Source: Branchiostoma lanceolatum (taxonomy: Eukaryota > Chordata > Leptocardii > Amphioxiformes > Branchiostomatidae). Taken from it: 64,000 nucleotides of DNA. A model generated the notes under the pieces. The model saw only the letters and a program-made list of their open reading frames with translations. It ran no database searches and was not told the origin of the DNA. The translations under genes and the position numbers were made by a program. The stretch lies in assembly GCF_035083965.1 (NCBI RefSeq), contig NC_089736.1:201001-265000 (forward strand), read 5' to 3'. This document shows, in pieces, positions 11,764-23,999 of the stretch. Position 1 is the first letter of the stretch. Every line of letters begins with the position of its first letter.

Positions 11764-11771
11764 AGTCTAAC

Positions 11772-11905
11772 GGGTCCAGACCTTTTAGCCTTGCGGTTAG
11801 TGTGTTGGGTTCATGAGCTGGCGGCATGGGTTCGAATTCTCGCCACATGTTTCACCTGAAGAGATTCTACAGTTCTCAGATTTGACATCACATGCTGCCG
11901 AACTG
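11772..11905 (+). mobile_element. tRNA-derived SINE head
   Basis: TAGCCTTGCGGTTAGTGTG resembles an RNA polymerase III A box and GGGTTCGAATTCTCG a B box, about 45 bp apart, as in tRNA-derived SINEs. The following sequence runs into a GAAAACAGAG-family MITE near 11914. It is not a functional tRNA gene because the arms do not pair as a full cloverleaf. Confidence 0.55.
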
Positions 11906-14900
11906 GACGATCAACATGAAAACAGAGTCTGAGGGGAAAGTCTGTATCTTTGTACATACAGTTTCAGGGAGTGAAGATTCAAGTTTTCCTCCCAGCCTTT
12001 TGTACTTCCTTTGCATTGAAACTGTTCAACTAACAATGAACTGTCTCCTGATCATCACATTGTACTTCCTATACAGTTGTAGTCTGGGTGTCATCCTCTG
12101 TAGTAACCGTTGGCTCAATCTTTTTGCTTGCTAAGCACGGAAGATGGCACGCAGGCTAATACAGTTGAAACCCCTCAGATGAACAATGTACCATCCCCTG
12201 GCCATCCCGTATCTGTGCGACTTTTCAGATCAATAAACGATCCTTCGGATCAACACTGTACCATCCCCTAAACATCACATTGTACTTCCTGTATAGTTAT
12301 ATTATAACACTTCAAACAACAATGCACCACCCCTAACCCTTCCTGTGCAGCTGTGTTCCTTCAAACCTGATGACAAATTTATTTCCTCAGTGACAGCTGC
12401 TTAGGGGAGATTCAGTAGATTCCAGGGGGTGAAGAGATGATGTACCCACCCTGATCCATAGATTTTGCCAACTGGAATCACCGTAGATATGACCCAGAAA
12501 ATGTAGTCATGTAAAATTTTTTACAAAGTGGAATTGTGCTGAAATTTGAGAGTTCACTTCACAACCTCCCCTTACGGTGAAGTGAATCTCCCCAGCAGAT
12601 ATGATTCACCCTGTACCCAGTGTTGGGTAACTGGAGGGGAAATCGGCAGGTTTTTGCTGTTTCCACATGTTTTCTTTGGTTTAGTGGGAAGTGAAGACTT
12701 CAACAAGGGTGTGGAAAGACTGGTCCATGAAGGTTAGACATCCAGGTAATAAGATACGCCAGGTAACAGTTACTCAAGCAACTGGATACATTTGTAAATG
12801 GTCAGACGTTTCAGGTAGCATCCACTACCTTTCAGATACAGCCTGGGCACTCTTCTACAGTACTCCTAGTTTAAGTTTCTCACACGCTACCAAAGTATTT
12901 GTCTGAACTAGTTGGTGAGAAAGCGAGCAAGGAGAACAAACAGAAAACTAACTGTGATGGTAGGGTTCATGTCTATTAAATCTGTAGTGTATATCTGTGC
13001 ATATCATACGTCTCATCAGTATATGATAATATATCAGTACTGTTCTGTAATTAGTGCATAGGCTAAGCAGTAGTAATATCCAGTATTTGATTATACTGCT
13101 GCGGGGTCCCTGACAGGGTGGGCAGCAGTTGGCTTCCAAGCGACTCTGTCCAGTAGGATATATTGCCTAACCATATTATGTGCAACGTATATGTCATATA
13201 CATGTTATGTACATGTTATGTACTTGTTACATATATGTACAATGTATATACATTGTACATGTTATCTACAATAATGCATATGTTATATATAATGTACTGT
13301 ACAATGTACATGTATTCATTATATTTCCCAAACCCACATACTAGTACATGGGCAATGTACAGGGTCAGGAAAACATACTGGATGTTTGAGTTTTCTTTTA
13401 CACAGACTTGTGATATTTGAGCAGCGCAAACTGTTTTCTTAACTAACAGGGATAAAGTCTTAGTGTACACATGTACATCCTTCAAGACTTCTTGCACCTT
13501 GCAGTCACCAGACAAGTCTTGAGACTTGAGATGTCTTGGCCTTCATTTCACTTATTTTCAGTAAATCAGAATGTCTTATCTTTCCTCCTTGTGTTTCAGG
13601 ATGTCTTACTGAGACTGGCAGCCAGCTGACTCCTTGAGTTATTCTCCAACAAATCTTAAGACATCGTCTCTCCTGCCTGGTGCAGCTGGGAACGTCTTAG
13701 ACAACTTGAAGGTCATAATTTTGATAAGGTCAGTTAGACTTAGAATATGATGTAAACTTGTACGGTATGTGTGTGTGTGTGTGTGTGTGTGCGCATGTGT
13801 GTGTGTTTGTGTGTGTGTTCATGTGTCTGTGAATTGTATGTCTATCTTCTAGCTTTCAGGTTTCATAGAGTCTTCCCATACAAATGCTTGTGTTCTGTTG
13901 TAACCTTTTTTTTTAACTGTCATCATATACTTCATCTTAAAAACACTAAAATGGCTATTATGACATAAAAATTTTGCCTGCAATTTCCTAAGCAACTGCA
14001 CAAAGTAGTTGAATACATTTAAAACATACAGTGGATCAGGTTTGTAATGTAGTCATCTGACATGTCTTTTCTACAATGATCTTTTTTAAAGAGGTTTGAG
14101 ATTCCTTAACAGTCAGAAGATTGTCTGAAAGTGATGAATCTTAGTGTGCAGGGATTAAAGTAACCAAATGGGCAGTGCTGTCTCAGCCTGTAGGTGACCT
14201 TGAAAGAGCTCAAGGTCAGCTGTCACTGAAGGCTCCCTGTTGGTTCATGTTTGCCTTAGAGTCATGTGACTACTTATACTGGAACTAGGTAAGAAAACAG
14301 AGAGCTGTGAGAAAAACTTGAATCTGATTATATCCACTCCCTGAAACTGTATTTATCAAGGTACAGACTTTTCCCTCACACTATGTTTTCATGTTAATCT
14401 TCCAGTTTAGCATGGCATTTATTATTAAATTTGTTGAGAAGGTTATGTTTTACACAGCATCCGTGTGTGTCTGTCTGTCTGTCTGTTAACACAATAACTC
14501 GACAATGCCTGGATGGCTTAAATATTTGGTAGGTGGGTAGGTCTTTGTGAGACCTAGAAATGATTAGATTTGGGGCCTCCTGGCGACTTGTTCTTTTCAA
14601 ATTAGAAGAACCAACAGATTGAATTGGTGTGGCCTTAACTAACCCGGATGAGTTGACTGCGGTAATCAGTATAAATGACATCATTTCCCAGACAAGATTA
14701 TAAATCCCTCTCACAACACAGAAGATTAATTCATCCCCTCCCATTCATCAACCCAAACATCCCTCCCCTAATCCAGCACAATGGTGTTATTATCCGTGCC
14801 TCGTTAGGAAATTAATTATTGACGATGTTGAGAACAAAAGGCGTGACATCTGCCACTGCTAACCTCATCAGGGGAAAGTTAATTATTTAGATTTCCCAGT

Positions 14901-15152
14901 GGGAAGGTTTGGCCAAGGCAAATTAATTTTCTGGTTGTTGGATTTTAGAATAAAACATAATGCCAAACTGAAGTAACAACATTAGAACTGAGTTTGAAGG
15001 GAAAGTCTGTACTTTGGAGTGGAAATACTGTAGTCAGATTGATATTTATTCCAAGCCTTCTCTTCTCTTTTCATTTTGATGTTTGGATGATTCTTACTCT
15101 AGAATGTCTGAGAACGGAGGAAAAGAATTGTTGTCGCAATCACTACATTAGT
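11906..15152. other. Non-genic DNA with MITE copies and simple repeats
   Basis: Copies of the GAAAACAGAG MITE family lie near 11914-12010, 14291-14395 (reverse) and 14980-15065. There is a TATGTACATG-rich tract at 13190-13320 and GT tracts near 13770-13830. Block 12720-12790 shares TTAGACATCCAGGTAATAAG and CAAGCAACTGGATA with 48480-48585 and 62035-62095, so it belongs to a further interspersed family. No exon is recognisable. Confidence 0.5.
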
Positions 15153-15160
15153 GTTCTGAT

Positions 15161-15597
15161 TAGTGGTGTGGATCTAAACCCGAGTTTAGGTTTAGGTTCG
15201 GACTCGAGTCCAGAGGTTTAGGTTCAGGTCCGGACTTGAAAGTCCGGACCTGAACAATCAATAATTTTGGAATATTTTTTCGTGTTACATGTAAAATTGC
15301 ATATTGGCAGATATTTTACACATAATTTGAAAACTATATTTATGGAATTATATACAGTCAGTAATTAACACGAAAGTTCAGTTATAAACACAAAAACAGC
15401 AATGTTTTAATATTTTTCTAGTGCAAATTTCACGATTTAAGGAATGTTTAAGATGGTTTAAAACAAAAAGGAGTGTAGGAGTGAGAGAATTTTTTTTCAA
15501 GTCCGGACTTGTTTCCAGACGTTTAGGTTTTTTTGGACTTGAACCTAAACGTTTTACAAGTCCGGAACCGGTCCAGCCGGACCAATCCGCACCACTA
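15161..15597. mobile_element. hAT-like non-autonomous transposon, TAGTGGTG termini
   Basis: The element begins TAGTGGTGTGGAT and ends ATCCGCACCACTA, inverted repeats with one mismatch. It is flanked on both sides by GTTCTGAT (15153-15160 and 15598-15605), a perfect 8-bp target duplication of hAT type. Subterminal copies of AAGTCCGGACTTG and TTTAGGTT recur in both orientations. The 437 bp contain no transposase. Confidence 0.85.
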
Positions 15598-17084
15598 GTT
15601 CTGATTGGGGATGTCAATCTGTCTGCCTCCAGAAAGGTTTGCCATCTTTTAATACATCATGACTTGTGCATACTGGCAAGACTGGCAGACTCATCAATTC
15701 CTTGGCTCCTGATTTGTGGCTGATTTGCAGTTTTATCATATTTTGTTTATATAAAAAAAATCACAATCATGCCCTATTCAATTCATCCAATGTGAATCAT
15801 CTCTAAGTGTTCATATTTTGGTACTAGTAGTGCTCATGCATATTCCACTGAAAGTTTGATATACAAATTCATTCGGGTTAGTGAGTCACTGGATAATAAA
15901 GTTACTTGTACACAACCAAGACTTAGTGTTTTATTCCAGCGAACGTTTCAGTGACCGTCTGTGACCTTCGTCATTGTTAGAAATGTTAACCAGTCTGGTG
16001 TGTAGACTTTGAGGCTGCTGTCTATCTGACGCTATCACAGGAGTTCTGTTTCTTTGTTAGTTCTTTATTATATATTCTGCCACCTTGTTAGAAGTTAATT
16101 TCCTTCAAAACTTTAAGTACCAGTACCAACAAATTTATGTAGTTCCTAATGGATGTAATGTACATGATCTTGAGACTGTGAACTGTGTTTGACCTTGTCA
16201 GCAGACTTGACAAACTCCATGTTCCACCTCTGACCTTGAGAATTCAGAATTCAGTGAGAACAGCAGTGACAAGGTCGCATTCTTGACCCTGCAGGAAAGA
16301 AGTTTCCCTGGTGGCTGGTTTGGTTTTGCTTTCTTTCTGGAAATTTAAATGATTTTGGTTGGCTGCTTTTCGGTGTGTGCAGCTGTGCCCCCTATCTGGT
16401 GAAAGTTGGAACTGCAGCCAGGGTCTTGTGCAGGTGGAGAACAACATTGAGATGGTTTATCCCTCACCTGAGTCAGGTGAAAATGAGTACCTAGCTTCAG
16501 TTAGGGATGTCCCTCGGTCTTGGATAGGGCAATAATGGAGGTCCCATGTTTGAGGAGAGTCACACTCAGAGCATGTTAAAGAATCCACCGCACTGAGGGA
16601 AAAGAGTAGGAGTCCATCCCGGTGTGAGTGGATCAAACCTTACAGTCTGGTCTTATACAGCTTGTACATACATGTACTGTACAAATCTGGTGTGTTACAC
16701 CTTTAGGCAGTTTCCTGGTTGTGCAAAACAAACAAATCCCAACCTTTGTGCCGAAACCTGCGCCATCTGCTGACAGGAACAGGTTGTAGCTACCTACAGT
16801 TTTGTTGTTTTGTTGTTTTCATCTCTCTGAGATCCTTTCTTTGTGTTACCTGATAACAAACCTGTCACAGCTGTTAGCAGGGGACATGTTTTCCTGCCTT
16901 TTTCTTTGTGTGGAAATAAGGAAGTTGTTACGATTGGCATAGAAGAATAGTGATACATGTAAGTAGGTTCTACGTGTATCACAATTTGGAAATTCACAGA
17001 AGATTGTTACAAAATTTCTGTCCCCTTTAGCGTTACAGAATTAAAATGCAGTGAAGTTGAGTGGCTTTACAGTATTCAATCATA
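15598..17084. other. Non-genic DNA with an interspersed 3'-end-like repeat
   Basis: At 15860-15970 lies a copy of a repeat reading AGTCACTGGATAATAAAGTT and ACACAACCAAGACTT. Related copies are at 2060-2115, 4315-4400 and, reversed, 34795-34915. Positions 16455-16640 resemble the body of a SINE (ggtgaaaatgagtacctagc, gagagtcacac). No gene is seen. Confidence 0.4.
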
Positions 17085-17355
17085 GAGATTGACATTGTGT
17101 TGGCATAATGGTTAGGGTGTTTGGCCCAGAGGTCCTGGGTTTGTATCCCCTGACATGCCAGCACTGCCCCAATTGGAAAGGTATTCAACATGACTTTCCT
17201 CACTCCACCCAGGTGTAAAAATGGGTACCTGACTTTGGCAGGGGAGGTAAAATGCCGTGGAAGGAGAGGGATGGGAGGTAAAAGGTGGTGGAAGGAGAGG
17301 GTTGGGCTCCGCCTTCCAATACCGTGCCCTAGACACAGCGGATAACAACCCACTG
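17085..17355 (+). mobile_element. tRNA-derived SINE
   Basis: The head shows an A-box-like TGGCATAATGGTTAGGGTG and a B-box-like TGGGTTTGTATCCCC. The body contains AAATGGGTACCTGAC and repeated GTGGAAGGAGAGGGTTGGG. The same body is present in reverse orientation at 27160-27425, so this is an interspersed family. Confidence 0.7.
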
Positions 17356-20300
17356 ACCTTATTTTTTAGAGAGATTGGAACAGGCATGTAGGAAAATGGA
17401 AACCAATTTGTGAACATTTTGTCCCCATCTGAGGCGGCATCTACATTAAATTATCCTCCGTTTCCTACCATTAACCTCAACTGTCCCGTCCGATTTTTCA
17501 ATTAACGAGCTAATTAATGCATTCTGACCTCGTTAGCTGGGAGATGACTAATCAATCAATCAATTAGACGAGACCTCACCACAGGCAATGGATGGTTAGA
17601 AATCTGAAGGAATTATTGAAAATGGGTGGAATTTGCTCATCTATTGGGTTACTAGTAGTATATGTGTAGTAACACAGTGAATGCTTCTCATGTATAATCT
17701 GATGCGAATGCACGAAGACGAATGTCGGTGTACTGTTACTGCAGATTGTATATGGGGGGGGGGTAGTGATGAGTCATCCTAGTTATGATGTATGAGCTGA
17801 TCCCTCCCCTTATTGGTCAGATTAATGGATTTCCCCTGGGTAATTTTTGGCGCCACTGACGTTCTCGGCTCATTTTTGGAACATGCCATTTTAAGCACAC
17901 TCTGGGGAAATAAACACAAATAAGTGAAATTCATTATAATTTCTACATAAATGACTTGTTAAGAAATGTTCAAAATCTTAACTGTTGACACTGAATAATG
18001 TCAATACTTGTCAGTTGCCACACATTTTTGTAGCTTTTCCATCTTCCTCTATTCATAAAAAAATGGACCGTTCCAATGATATTCATGTCTATCTACACAC
18101 TCCCGTACTCAGTAATGGAATGTCCCCAGGGACTGTACATTATGCATGCAGGGTGAATGAGAGTGCTGGGTGTGGATGTAGGGTTTACTGTACAGAGGTG
18201 TTTTCTGTCAAGTGTACAGGTAAGGTTTCTAGTTTACTGCTATGAATGTTTTTTGTAAGGCCTTTGTTTGAACAATTTGTAGTTGGGTACAGGTAGTTTG
18301 TTTTGTCTATTGTGGGACTGATATGCAAATATAAAGTATTTTACTTGTATTTTGGCATTCCTAGAGACAGAATACGGTAATAAAAATAGCAATTACGTTT
18401 ATCAAAATCAATTAGTATTATCCTTTGAATTTTGCTTACATATACTATAGCTAAAGCTTGATATGATATATGAGGGGATTTTCTGTAGTATTGGACTGTA
18501 ACTTGTAAGCTAAGGTTGTAGTTATAATTGGCCCATATTTCATCAGGTGCTATTAATATGGAAGTAAGTTCCAGGCATGGTTTGGTATAATGTCAGGCAT
18601 CAGTCTCTTGAGCTGAACAATTTATTTTACTGGACTAGACAAGATGAAAAAAGAAGGCTGGGAGGAAAACTTGAATCTGACTACATTTGTATCTTCACTC
18701 CCTGAAACTGTGTGTACCAAGGTACAGACTTCTCCTCAGACTCTTTTTTCATGTTGAAATAGCAGTTGTGATCACCTCTACATAAGGAAGTTGTTTTGCC
18801 AATGTGACCACTTTTCGGTGGTTCTATAGATAAGTTTCTCAATTAACCCAAGTATTACAAATCCTGTGACCACCTGTCCACATTGACCAGATTTGATCGG
18901 TCCCCTGAGTGGTCTTCTTGGGCAGGTTTGACTATATTTATCCATGAACCAACAAATGGAATGGATAAGTCCTCCTGTGAACTCAATAGTCAGATTGAAC
19001 AGATGTTTCCATCATCACTTTCATTCAAAACTCAGATGTTTTTCCAGTTGCCTCTAAGTGAAAGTGCTCTGCTGTGGGTAACCACTTCCCTCCTCTCACT
19101 TTCACTTAGACATGCCCACTTTCACTTTCCTCTGGGTAGTGTGCTGACCTTTGACCTTTTGAACAGTTCTGGGTCATCGCTCATTCACTTTTCATGTAAA
19201 TGAATAAATTTTGTCTCATCTAGAAATGAAGAAAACTGTACAAGTTGAGGATATTGTAGTCTTTCTTTCTTCATAGTTCGGAAGGGAATCTTTCTTGCCT
19301 ACTTCTTGTGTCAATTTTTTAGCAATATGATTTTGTTGTCTTTGTTGTCAAGCCTTATGTTTATGTCATTAGAGTTTAGACCTGCCGCATGTTATACTAG
19401 TTTTTGTTCCTGTGTAGAAGCTCCTCCGTGTGAACATATTTAGAACTGCAGGTAAAGAATAAAGGTCAAGTTACATCAGATGGCAAGTAATCAGATGGCA
19501 ATTTAACACCGAACAAGCTGAAGCTCCCTCTGGCAGAGCACACAGAAACTGCAGTATTGACATACATACAGACAGACATTCGTATTGTCTGCAGTGGCAT
19601 CTACAACAATGCCAGATGATACTTTATTCTTATTGTCCACTCTTATAATTAGGTGTACAACTCGTATGAGTACATTTGTACTTGTGTATGCAGTCTTCCT
19701 ATGATAAACAGTCTTATGCCAAGTTACAGCACATGTTCGGTAACTTCTTAACTAACTTCTTATACACGGTTGGTTTTGATTCTCTTCTCAATTGTACTAT
19801 GCACAGTCTTTCTACCCTGTTGAAGGTTTTAGCAACAAAAAAATTTTAGTACATTGTACTACTGACAGCCACTTGTCTAAACTATAATAAACTACTGGCA
19901 CAAGATTATATCTAATTATGATTACTGTCGTAGATACTAAAATTGTGACTTAGTTCATGCATACATCAAATACATGTTGGGCAACTTTTGCATCTTTCCT
20001 AGTTACAGTTCCATCCATGTAGACACTGGCCTTTTTCCTCCTATTCAAAATTGCACAGACAAAAGTTATATTAGTAAACTATGTGGTCAGCTTGCTCGTG
20101 TTTCCACATATTAATTGTACAAATTTTCCATCTTTCTCTGTCCCATCTTCAGTGTTACTTTTATGATTATAGCATTTTAAACATTTATACAGGCACATAA
20201 CTTAAAGTTTGTACTTATAAGTGAACCATCTTTCTTAAAAAAAGGCAATTTCTCAACCCTCCCACGACAGCTGCCACTAGTCCAACCTGCAATTCCTTCT

Positions 20301-20865
20301 TTGAGGTTATAAAATTTCCCTTCTGACTTAATTTTCAGTTTCCTATATCAATAACTAGTTTTCCTATAGTTGAACTATGATTGTAGCATCAAGAACAGTT
20401 GTAGCTACACTTCACTACATAAAGCTTTAAACAATACTGTGATAAATTATCATAATAACCTCTTATGCACTGCTGCTTGCCTGCAAAGCTGGTGTGTTTC
20501 ACCAAAGGTTAACAAAACACAGAAAAAGATTACAGTAAATCCACTCATTTTTTCCAATTGCACAAAGATCCTGCTTCAGTTCACGCTTCTCAGACAAACT
20601 CATCGCAGCTGTCGACTTAACCAAAAAAATTCTCCTCCAACCATTCTTACACCCAGTCCTCTATCATCTCAAGTTTCTCAGTCAGTTTATCTAAAGTTTT
20701 GTATTTTGATATCCTCAAACCGTAGCTTCAGTAAAAATTAAGGATTTTCAAATGCAATTTACAACACAAAGTATCTCAATCTGACTTGCTTGCTCCAATT
20801 TACGACTGCACAAGACCAGTGAAATCATTCCTGTGACTGGTATTGTGCTGTGGTTCCTCATAATA
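17356..20865. other. AT-rich non-genic DNA
   Basis: A reverse copy of the GAAAACAGAG MITE family lies at 18645-18755. The block 18765-18910 (gaccacttttcggtggttct) shares a pattern with 30245-30400, so a further diverged repeat family is present. No exon, RNA gene or other structure could be supported. Confidence 0.45.
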
Positions 20866-21017
20866 CAGTCAAACCTCGCTTGCCAATCACCAGTCTTAGA
20901 CCATATTAAAGTAGCCCTGTATAATTTTCCGTAGTTAAGACCTTCAGACCCTCTTGTTTGCATAAACCACTCCCTCTCACCAACCATTTACTCTCATTTT
21001 GAGACCAGTTTTGACTG
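20866..21017. mobile_element. Mariner-like MITE with TA flanks
   Basis: The left end CAGTCAAACC and right end GTTTTGACTG are inverted repeats, each flanked by TA. The 152-bp element lies directly downstream of the LRR gene stop codon, so it may supply part of that gene's 3' UTR. Confidence 0.6.
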
Positions 21018-21041
21018 TATTTTTAACACCGTTCCCGGCGA

Positions 21042-23979
21042 TTATTCCACGGAGTCAGTTTCCCCGTCCGGCTCTTCCGTTGGCTCGCACACGAGATCGT
21101 CGGCGCCGAGAGTCCCCAGCAGTCGGCGGTAGAGCGCCTCGGGCTGGGCGCAGCGTATCCGGGACACGATGGCGGTGGGGCAGAGGTCGGGGACGCGCTC
21201 CATGCGACAGTCGCAGAGCCAGGGGTTCCCCGACAGCTTGAAGTGCAGCTGTCCCTCCGGCAGGCTGCGGCACAGGCCCGGCGGGAACAGCTTCAGCCGG
21301 TTGTTACGCAGGTCAATCTGGATCTGAGAGTGAAGAGGAGAGGAGAAATCTAAACGAGGAGAAGGATTTCAAGGAGATTTAATCTTAAGGAGGAAGACAA
21401 TTTGAGACAGTACTCATGAGAAGGATTTTGGTTTCTATCTCAAGTCCTTGGTTATCTATTAAGGAGTTTAGTAGTTACTTATTTAAGAAAGATGACAACC
21501 TGATTTTTAGGGTGGACAAAAAGTTTATCTACTTCAGCATCAACTAAAAAAGTTAAACAGGGGCCAAAGGTCAGCTGGAGCAATTTGGGCAGGTTTGTTG
21601 TCTCCATTCTCCGGCTTGTTAGTCAGCCTATATTTAAGTCATGTCACTACAGAATCAAACAGAACAAAGATAGGATACATGTAGAGGAGATAAAGTCTCG
21701 AACCTTTGCGTCTTTGTTGCCGATGTCTCTGAAGCATAACTTGTTTATCCATTTCAAAGCGTGCATGCGAAGCTGGTATGTTACGTCGAATAGCGGTTAT
21801 ACCAGCTATTTAGATACAGATACAGAAAGCTATAATAGACAAGATAAAGTCTCGCACCTTTGCGTCTTCATTGCCGACGTCTTGGAATAAGAACTTGTCG
21901 ATGGCGCGGAGGTTCATCCAGCGCAGGTGGAGACGGAGGCGGGAGGAGTTGGTGGCCACGTTAGAGAGCATCCCGCGGGTCAGCCGCTGCACGTTGTTCC
22001 CCTGGAGGTCAAGGCTGCGCAGCTCCGTTAGATTCGCCAACACGCCCTCCGCAATCATCCCAACACGGTTATACGCCAGCGACAGCACCTGGGGCAAAGG
22101 TTAAAGTACATACATAAGATCTCTGGGAGGGCAAAGGTTAAAAGCCATTGACATCATCTGGAGAGAGGGGCAGAGGTTAAAGGCCATGGACAGCACCTTG
22201 AAATAAGGGCAAAGGTGAAAGGTCATGGACAGCACCTGAGGATAAGGGCAAAGGTTAAAGGAGAGTGGAAAGGTGACTGACCTCCAATTTTTCCATGTTC
22301 TGGAACATGCCAGGGTCAAGGTGCATGACCCTGTTGTTGCTGAGGTCAAGTGTCAGCAGGGAGGTCATGTTCTGGATGGGGCTGATGGAGCTGATGTTGT
22401 TTCCCGCCAGGTTCAGCGTCTGCAGGTTTTCCAGCAGCCCAACAGCTGCAGGGATTTCCTGCAGCATGTTGTACCGCAGCCCCAGTTCCTTCAGACTTCC
22501 CTCCAATCCACTCAGTATGGCAGCTACTCCTGCAGCTGGAGACATGTTAGACATGTTAGACTGGAGTCTGTCTGCAGGAATTCCTTTCAGTGTCATAAAC
22601 CTCATGCTTAGCTCCTTTCCAGCCTCTGAGATCTTACCAGTAATCTTGTTGAATCTAACAGACATTCTAGGTCATGGGGTCAATGGAACAAACTACTATT
22701 TCATAGGGAGGTATATACCTGTGACCATGTTGAAGCTGAGACTTTACCTGTGATCTTGTTGAAGCTGAGATCCAGGTGTGGGATCTTACCTGTGATCTTG
22801 TTGAAGCTGAGATCTTACCTGTGATCTTGTTGAAGCTGAGATCTTACCTGTGATCTTGTTGAAGCTGAGATCCAGGTGTGGGATCTTACCTGTGATCTTG
22901 TTGAAGCTGGGATCTTACCTGTGATCTTGTTGAAGCTGAGATCTTACCTGTGATCTTGTTGAAGCTGAGACTTTACCTGTGATCTTGTTGAAGCTGAGAT
23001 CCAGTTATGGGATCTTACCTGTGATCTTGTTGAAGCTGAGATCCAGTTATGGGATCTTACCTGTGATCTTGTTGAAGCTGAGATCCAGTTGTGGGATCTT
23101 ACCTGTGATCTTGTTGAAGCTGAGATCCAGGAGTGGGATCTTACCTGTGATCTTGTTGAAGCTGAGATCCAGGTGTGGGATCTTACCTGTGATTTTGTTG
23201 AAGCTGAGATCCAGGTGTGGGATCTTACCTGTGATCTTGTTGAAGCTGAGATCCAGGAGTGGGATCTTACCTGTGATCTTGTTGAAGCTGAGATCCAGGT
23301 GTGGGCTCTTACCTGTGATCTTGTTGAAGCTGAGATCCAGGTGTGGGATCTTACCTGTGATTTTGTTGAAGCTGAGATCCAGGTGTGGGATCTTACCTGT
23401 GATCTTGTTGAAGCTGAGATCCAGGAGTGGGATCTTACCTGTGATCTTGTTGAAGCTGAGATCCAGGTGTGGGATCTTACCTGTGATCTTGTTGAAGCTG
23501 AGATCCAGCACCTTGAGGCTGCCGAGGTTCTGGAAGCTGCCCTCCTCGATGACGCTGATGTTGTTCTGGATGAGTGACAGGAACGACAGCTTGTCCAGCC
23601 CCGCAAACGTGCGGTCTGTAACCACGGTAACCATGTTGTAGTCCAGCGCCAGGTGCTGCAGGTTCTCAAGGTCGTTGAAGGACTCGTCCTCAATGTCGTT
23701 GATGCTGTTGAAATGCAGGTTGAGTTTCTCAAGGTGGGCCAGCCCGGCGAGGTCGTCTGTGCGGAGCTCGGTGATGAAGTTCCCCTCGACGTGAAGCGTG
23801 ACGGTGTCGGCGGGAATTTCCCGCGGGAACTCCTCCATGTCCTTGTAGCGACAGTCCACGGTCTGTTCATTGGAACAGTCGCAGACTCCCTCGCTGTCAG
23901 AGCAGGCGACCTCCGCAGAGGTCATCGCCATGGAGACCAGACACCCGATCCAGAACAGCATGTAGCACCAGGTGGCCAT
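21042..23979 (-). CDS. Secreted leucine-rich-repeat protein
   Basis: Four exons with consistent phases: 23481-23979, 22282-22625, 21858-22088, 21042-21323 (stop TAA at 21042-21044), giving 451 aa. The start MATWCYMLFWIGCLVSMAM is a clear signal peptide; upstream TTG codons are not used. An N-terminal Cys cap (ACSDSEGVCDCS) is followed by tandem 24-residue LRRs of the LxxLxLxxNxI type. Exon 21042-21323 encodes a C-terminal cap with NPWLCDC and further Cys, then an acidic tail without a membrane span or GPI signal. It is therefore probably an extracellular binding protein; the ligand is unknown and I cannot assign an orthologue. Exon 1 stops in the middle of an LRR (LDLSFNKIT) where intron 1 is a donor minisatellite. 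Confidence 0.88.
21691..21755 (-). repeat. Second copy of the 3' end and donor of LRR exon 3
   Basis: Sequence GATAAAGTCTCGAACCTTTG and the following 40 bp match 21843-21905, which covers the end of exon 21858-22088 and its donor. Differences are scattered; no acceptor precedes the copy. Confidence 0.75.
22089..22265 (-). repeat. Acceptor-side tandem repeat of LRR exon 3
   Basis: Three or four units carry CATGGACAGCACCT and GGGCAAAGGTTAAAGG. The exon begins with the complement of gacagcac at 22081-22088, so the units copy the start of the exon and its acceptor. This mirrors the donor-side arrays but on the acceptor side. Confidence 0.6.
22626..23480 (-). repeat. Intron 1 of the LRR gene: 42-bp splice-donor minisatellite
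   Basis: The intron is built largely of about 20 copies of the end of exon 1 plus its donor. From 23480 down to 22975 donors fall every 42 bp exactly: 23479, 23437, 23395, 23353, 23311, 23269, 23227, 23185, 23143, 23101, 23059, 23017 and 22975. Each 42-bp unit encodes LDLSFNKITGKIPH or a close variant, so reading stays open until an in-frame TAA near 23047. Left of 22975 units of about 29 and 42 bp mix and the frame is lost. The last degenerate unit abuts the acceptor of exon 2. A four-unit higher-order pattern is visible: the GATTTTG variant recurs 168 bp apart. Confidence 0.92.
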
Positions 23980-23999
23980 GTTGGCTACTTCCAAAGTCT

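Noticed and set aside
22944..23870. Long open frames of 160-308 codons on both strands over the LRR array
   Set aside because: They are the 42-bp repeat read in other frames. Only the frame that continues the LRR domains from 23979 is meaningful.
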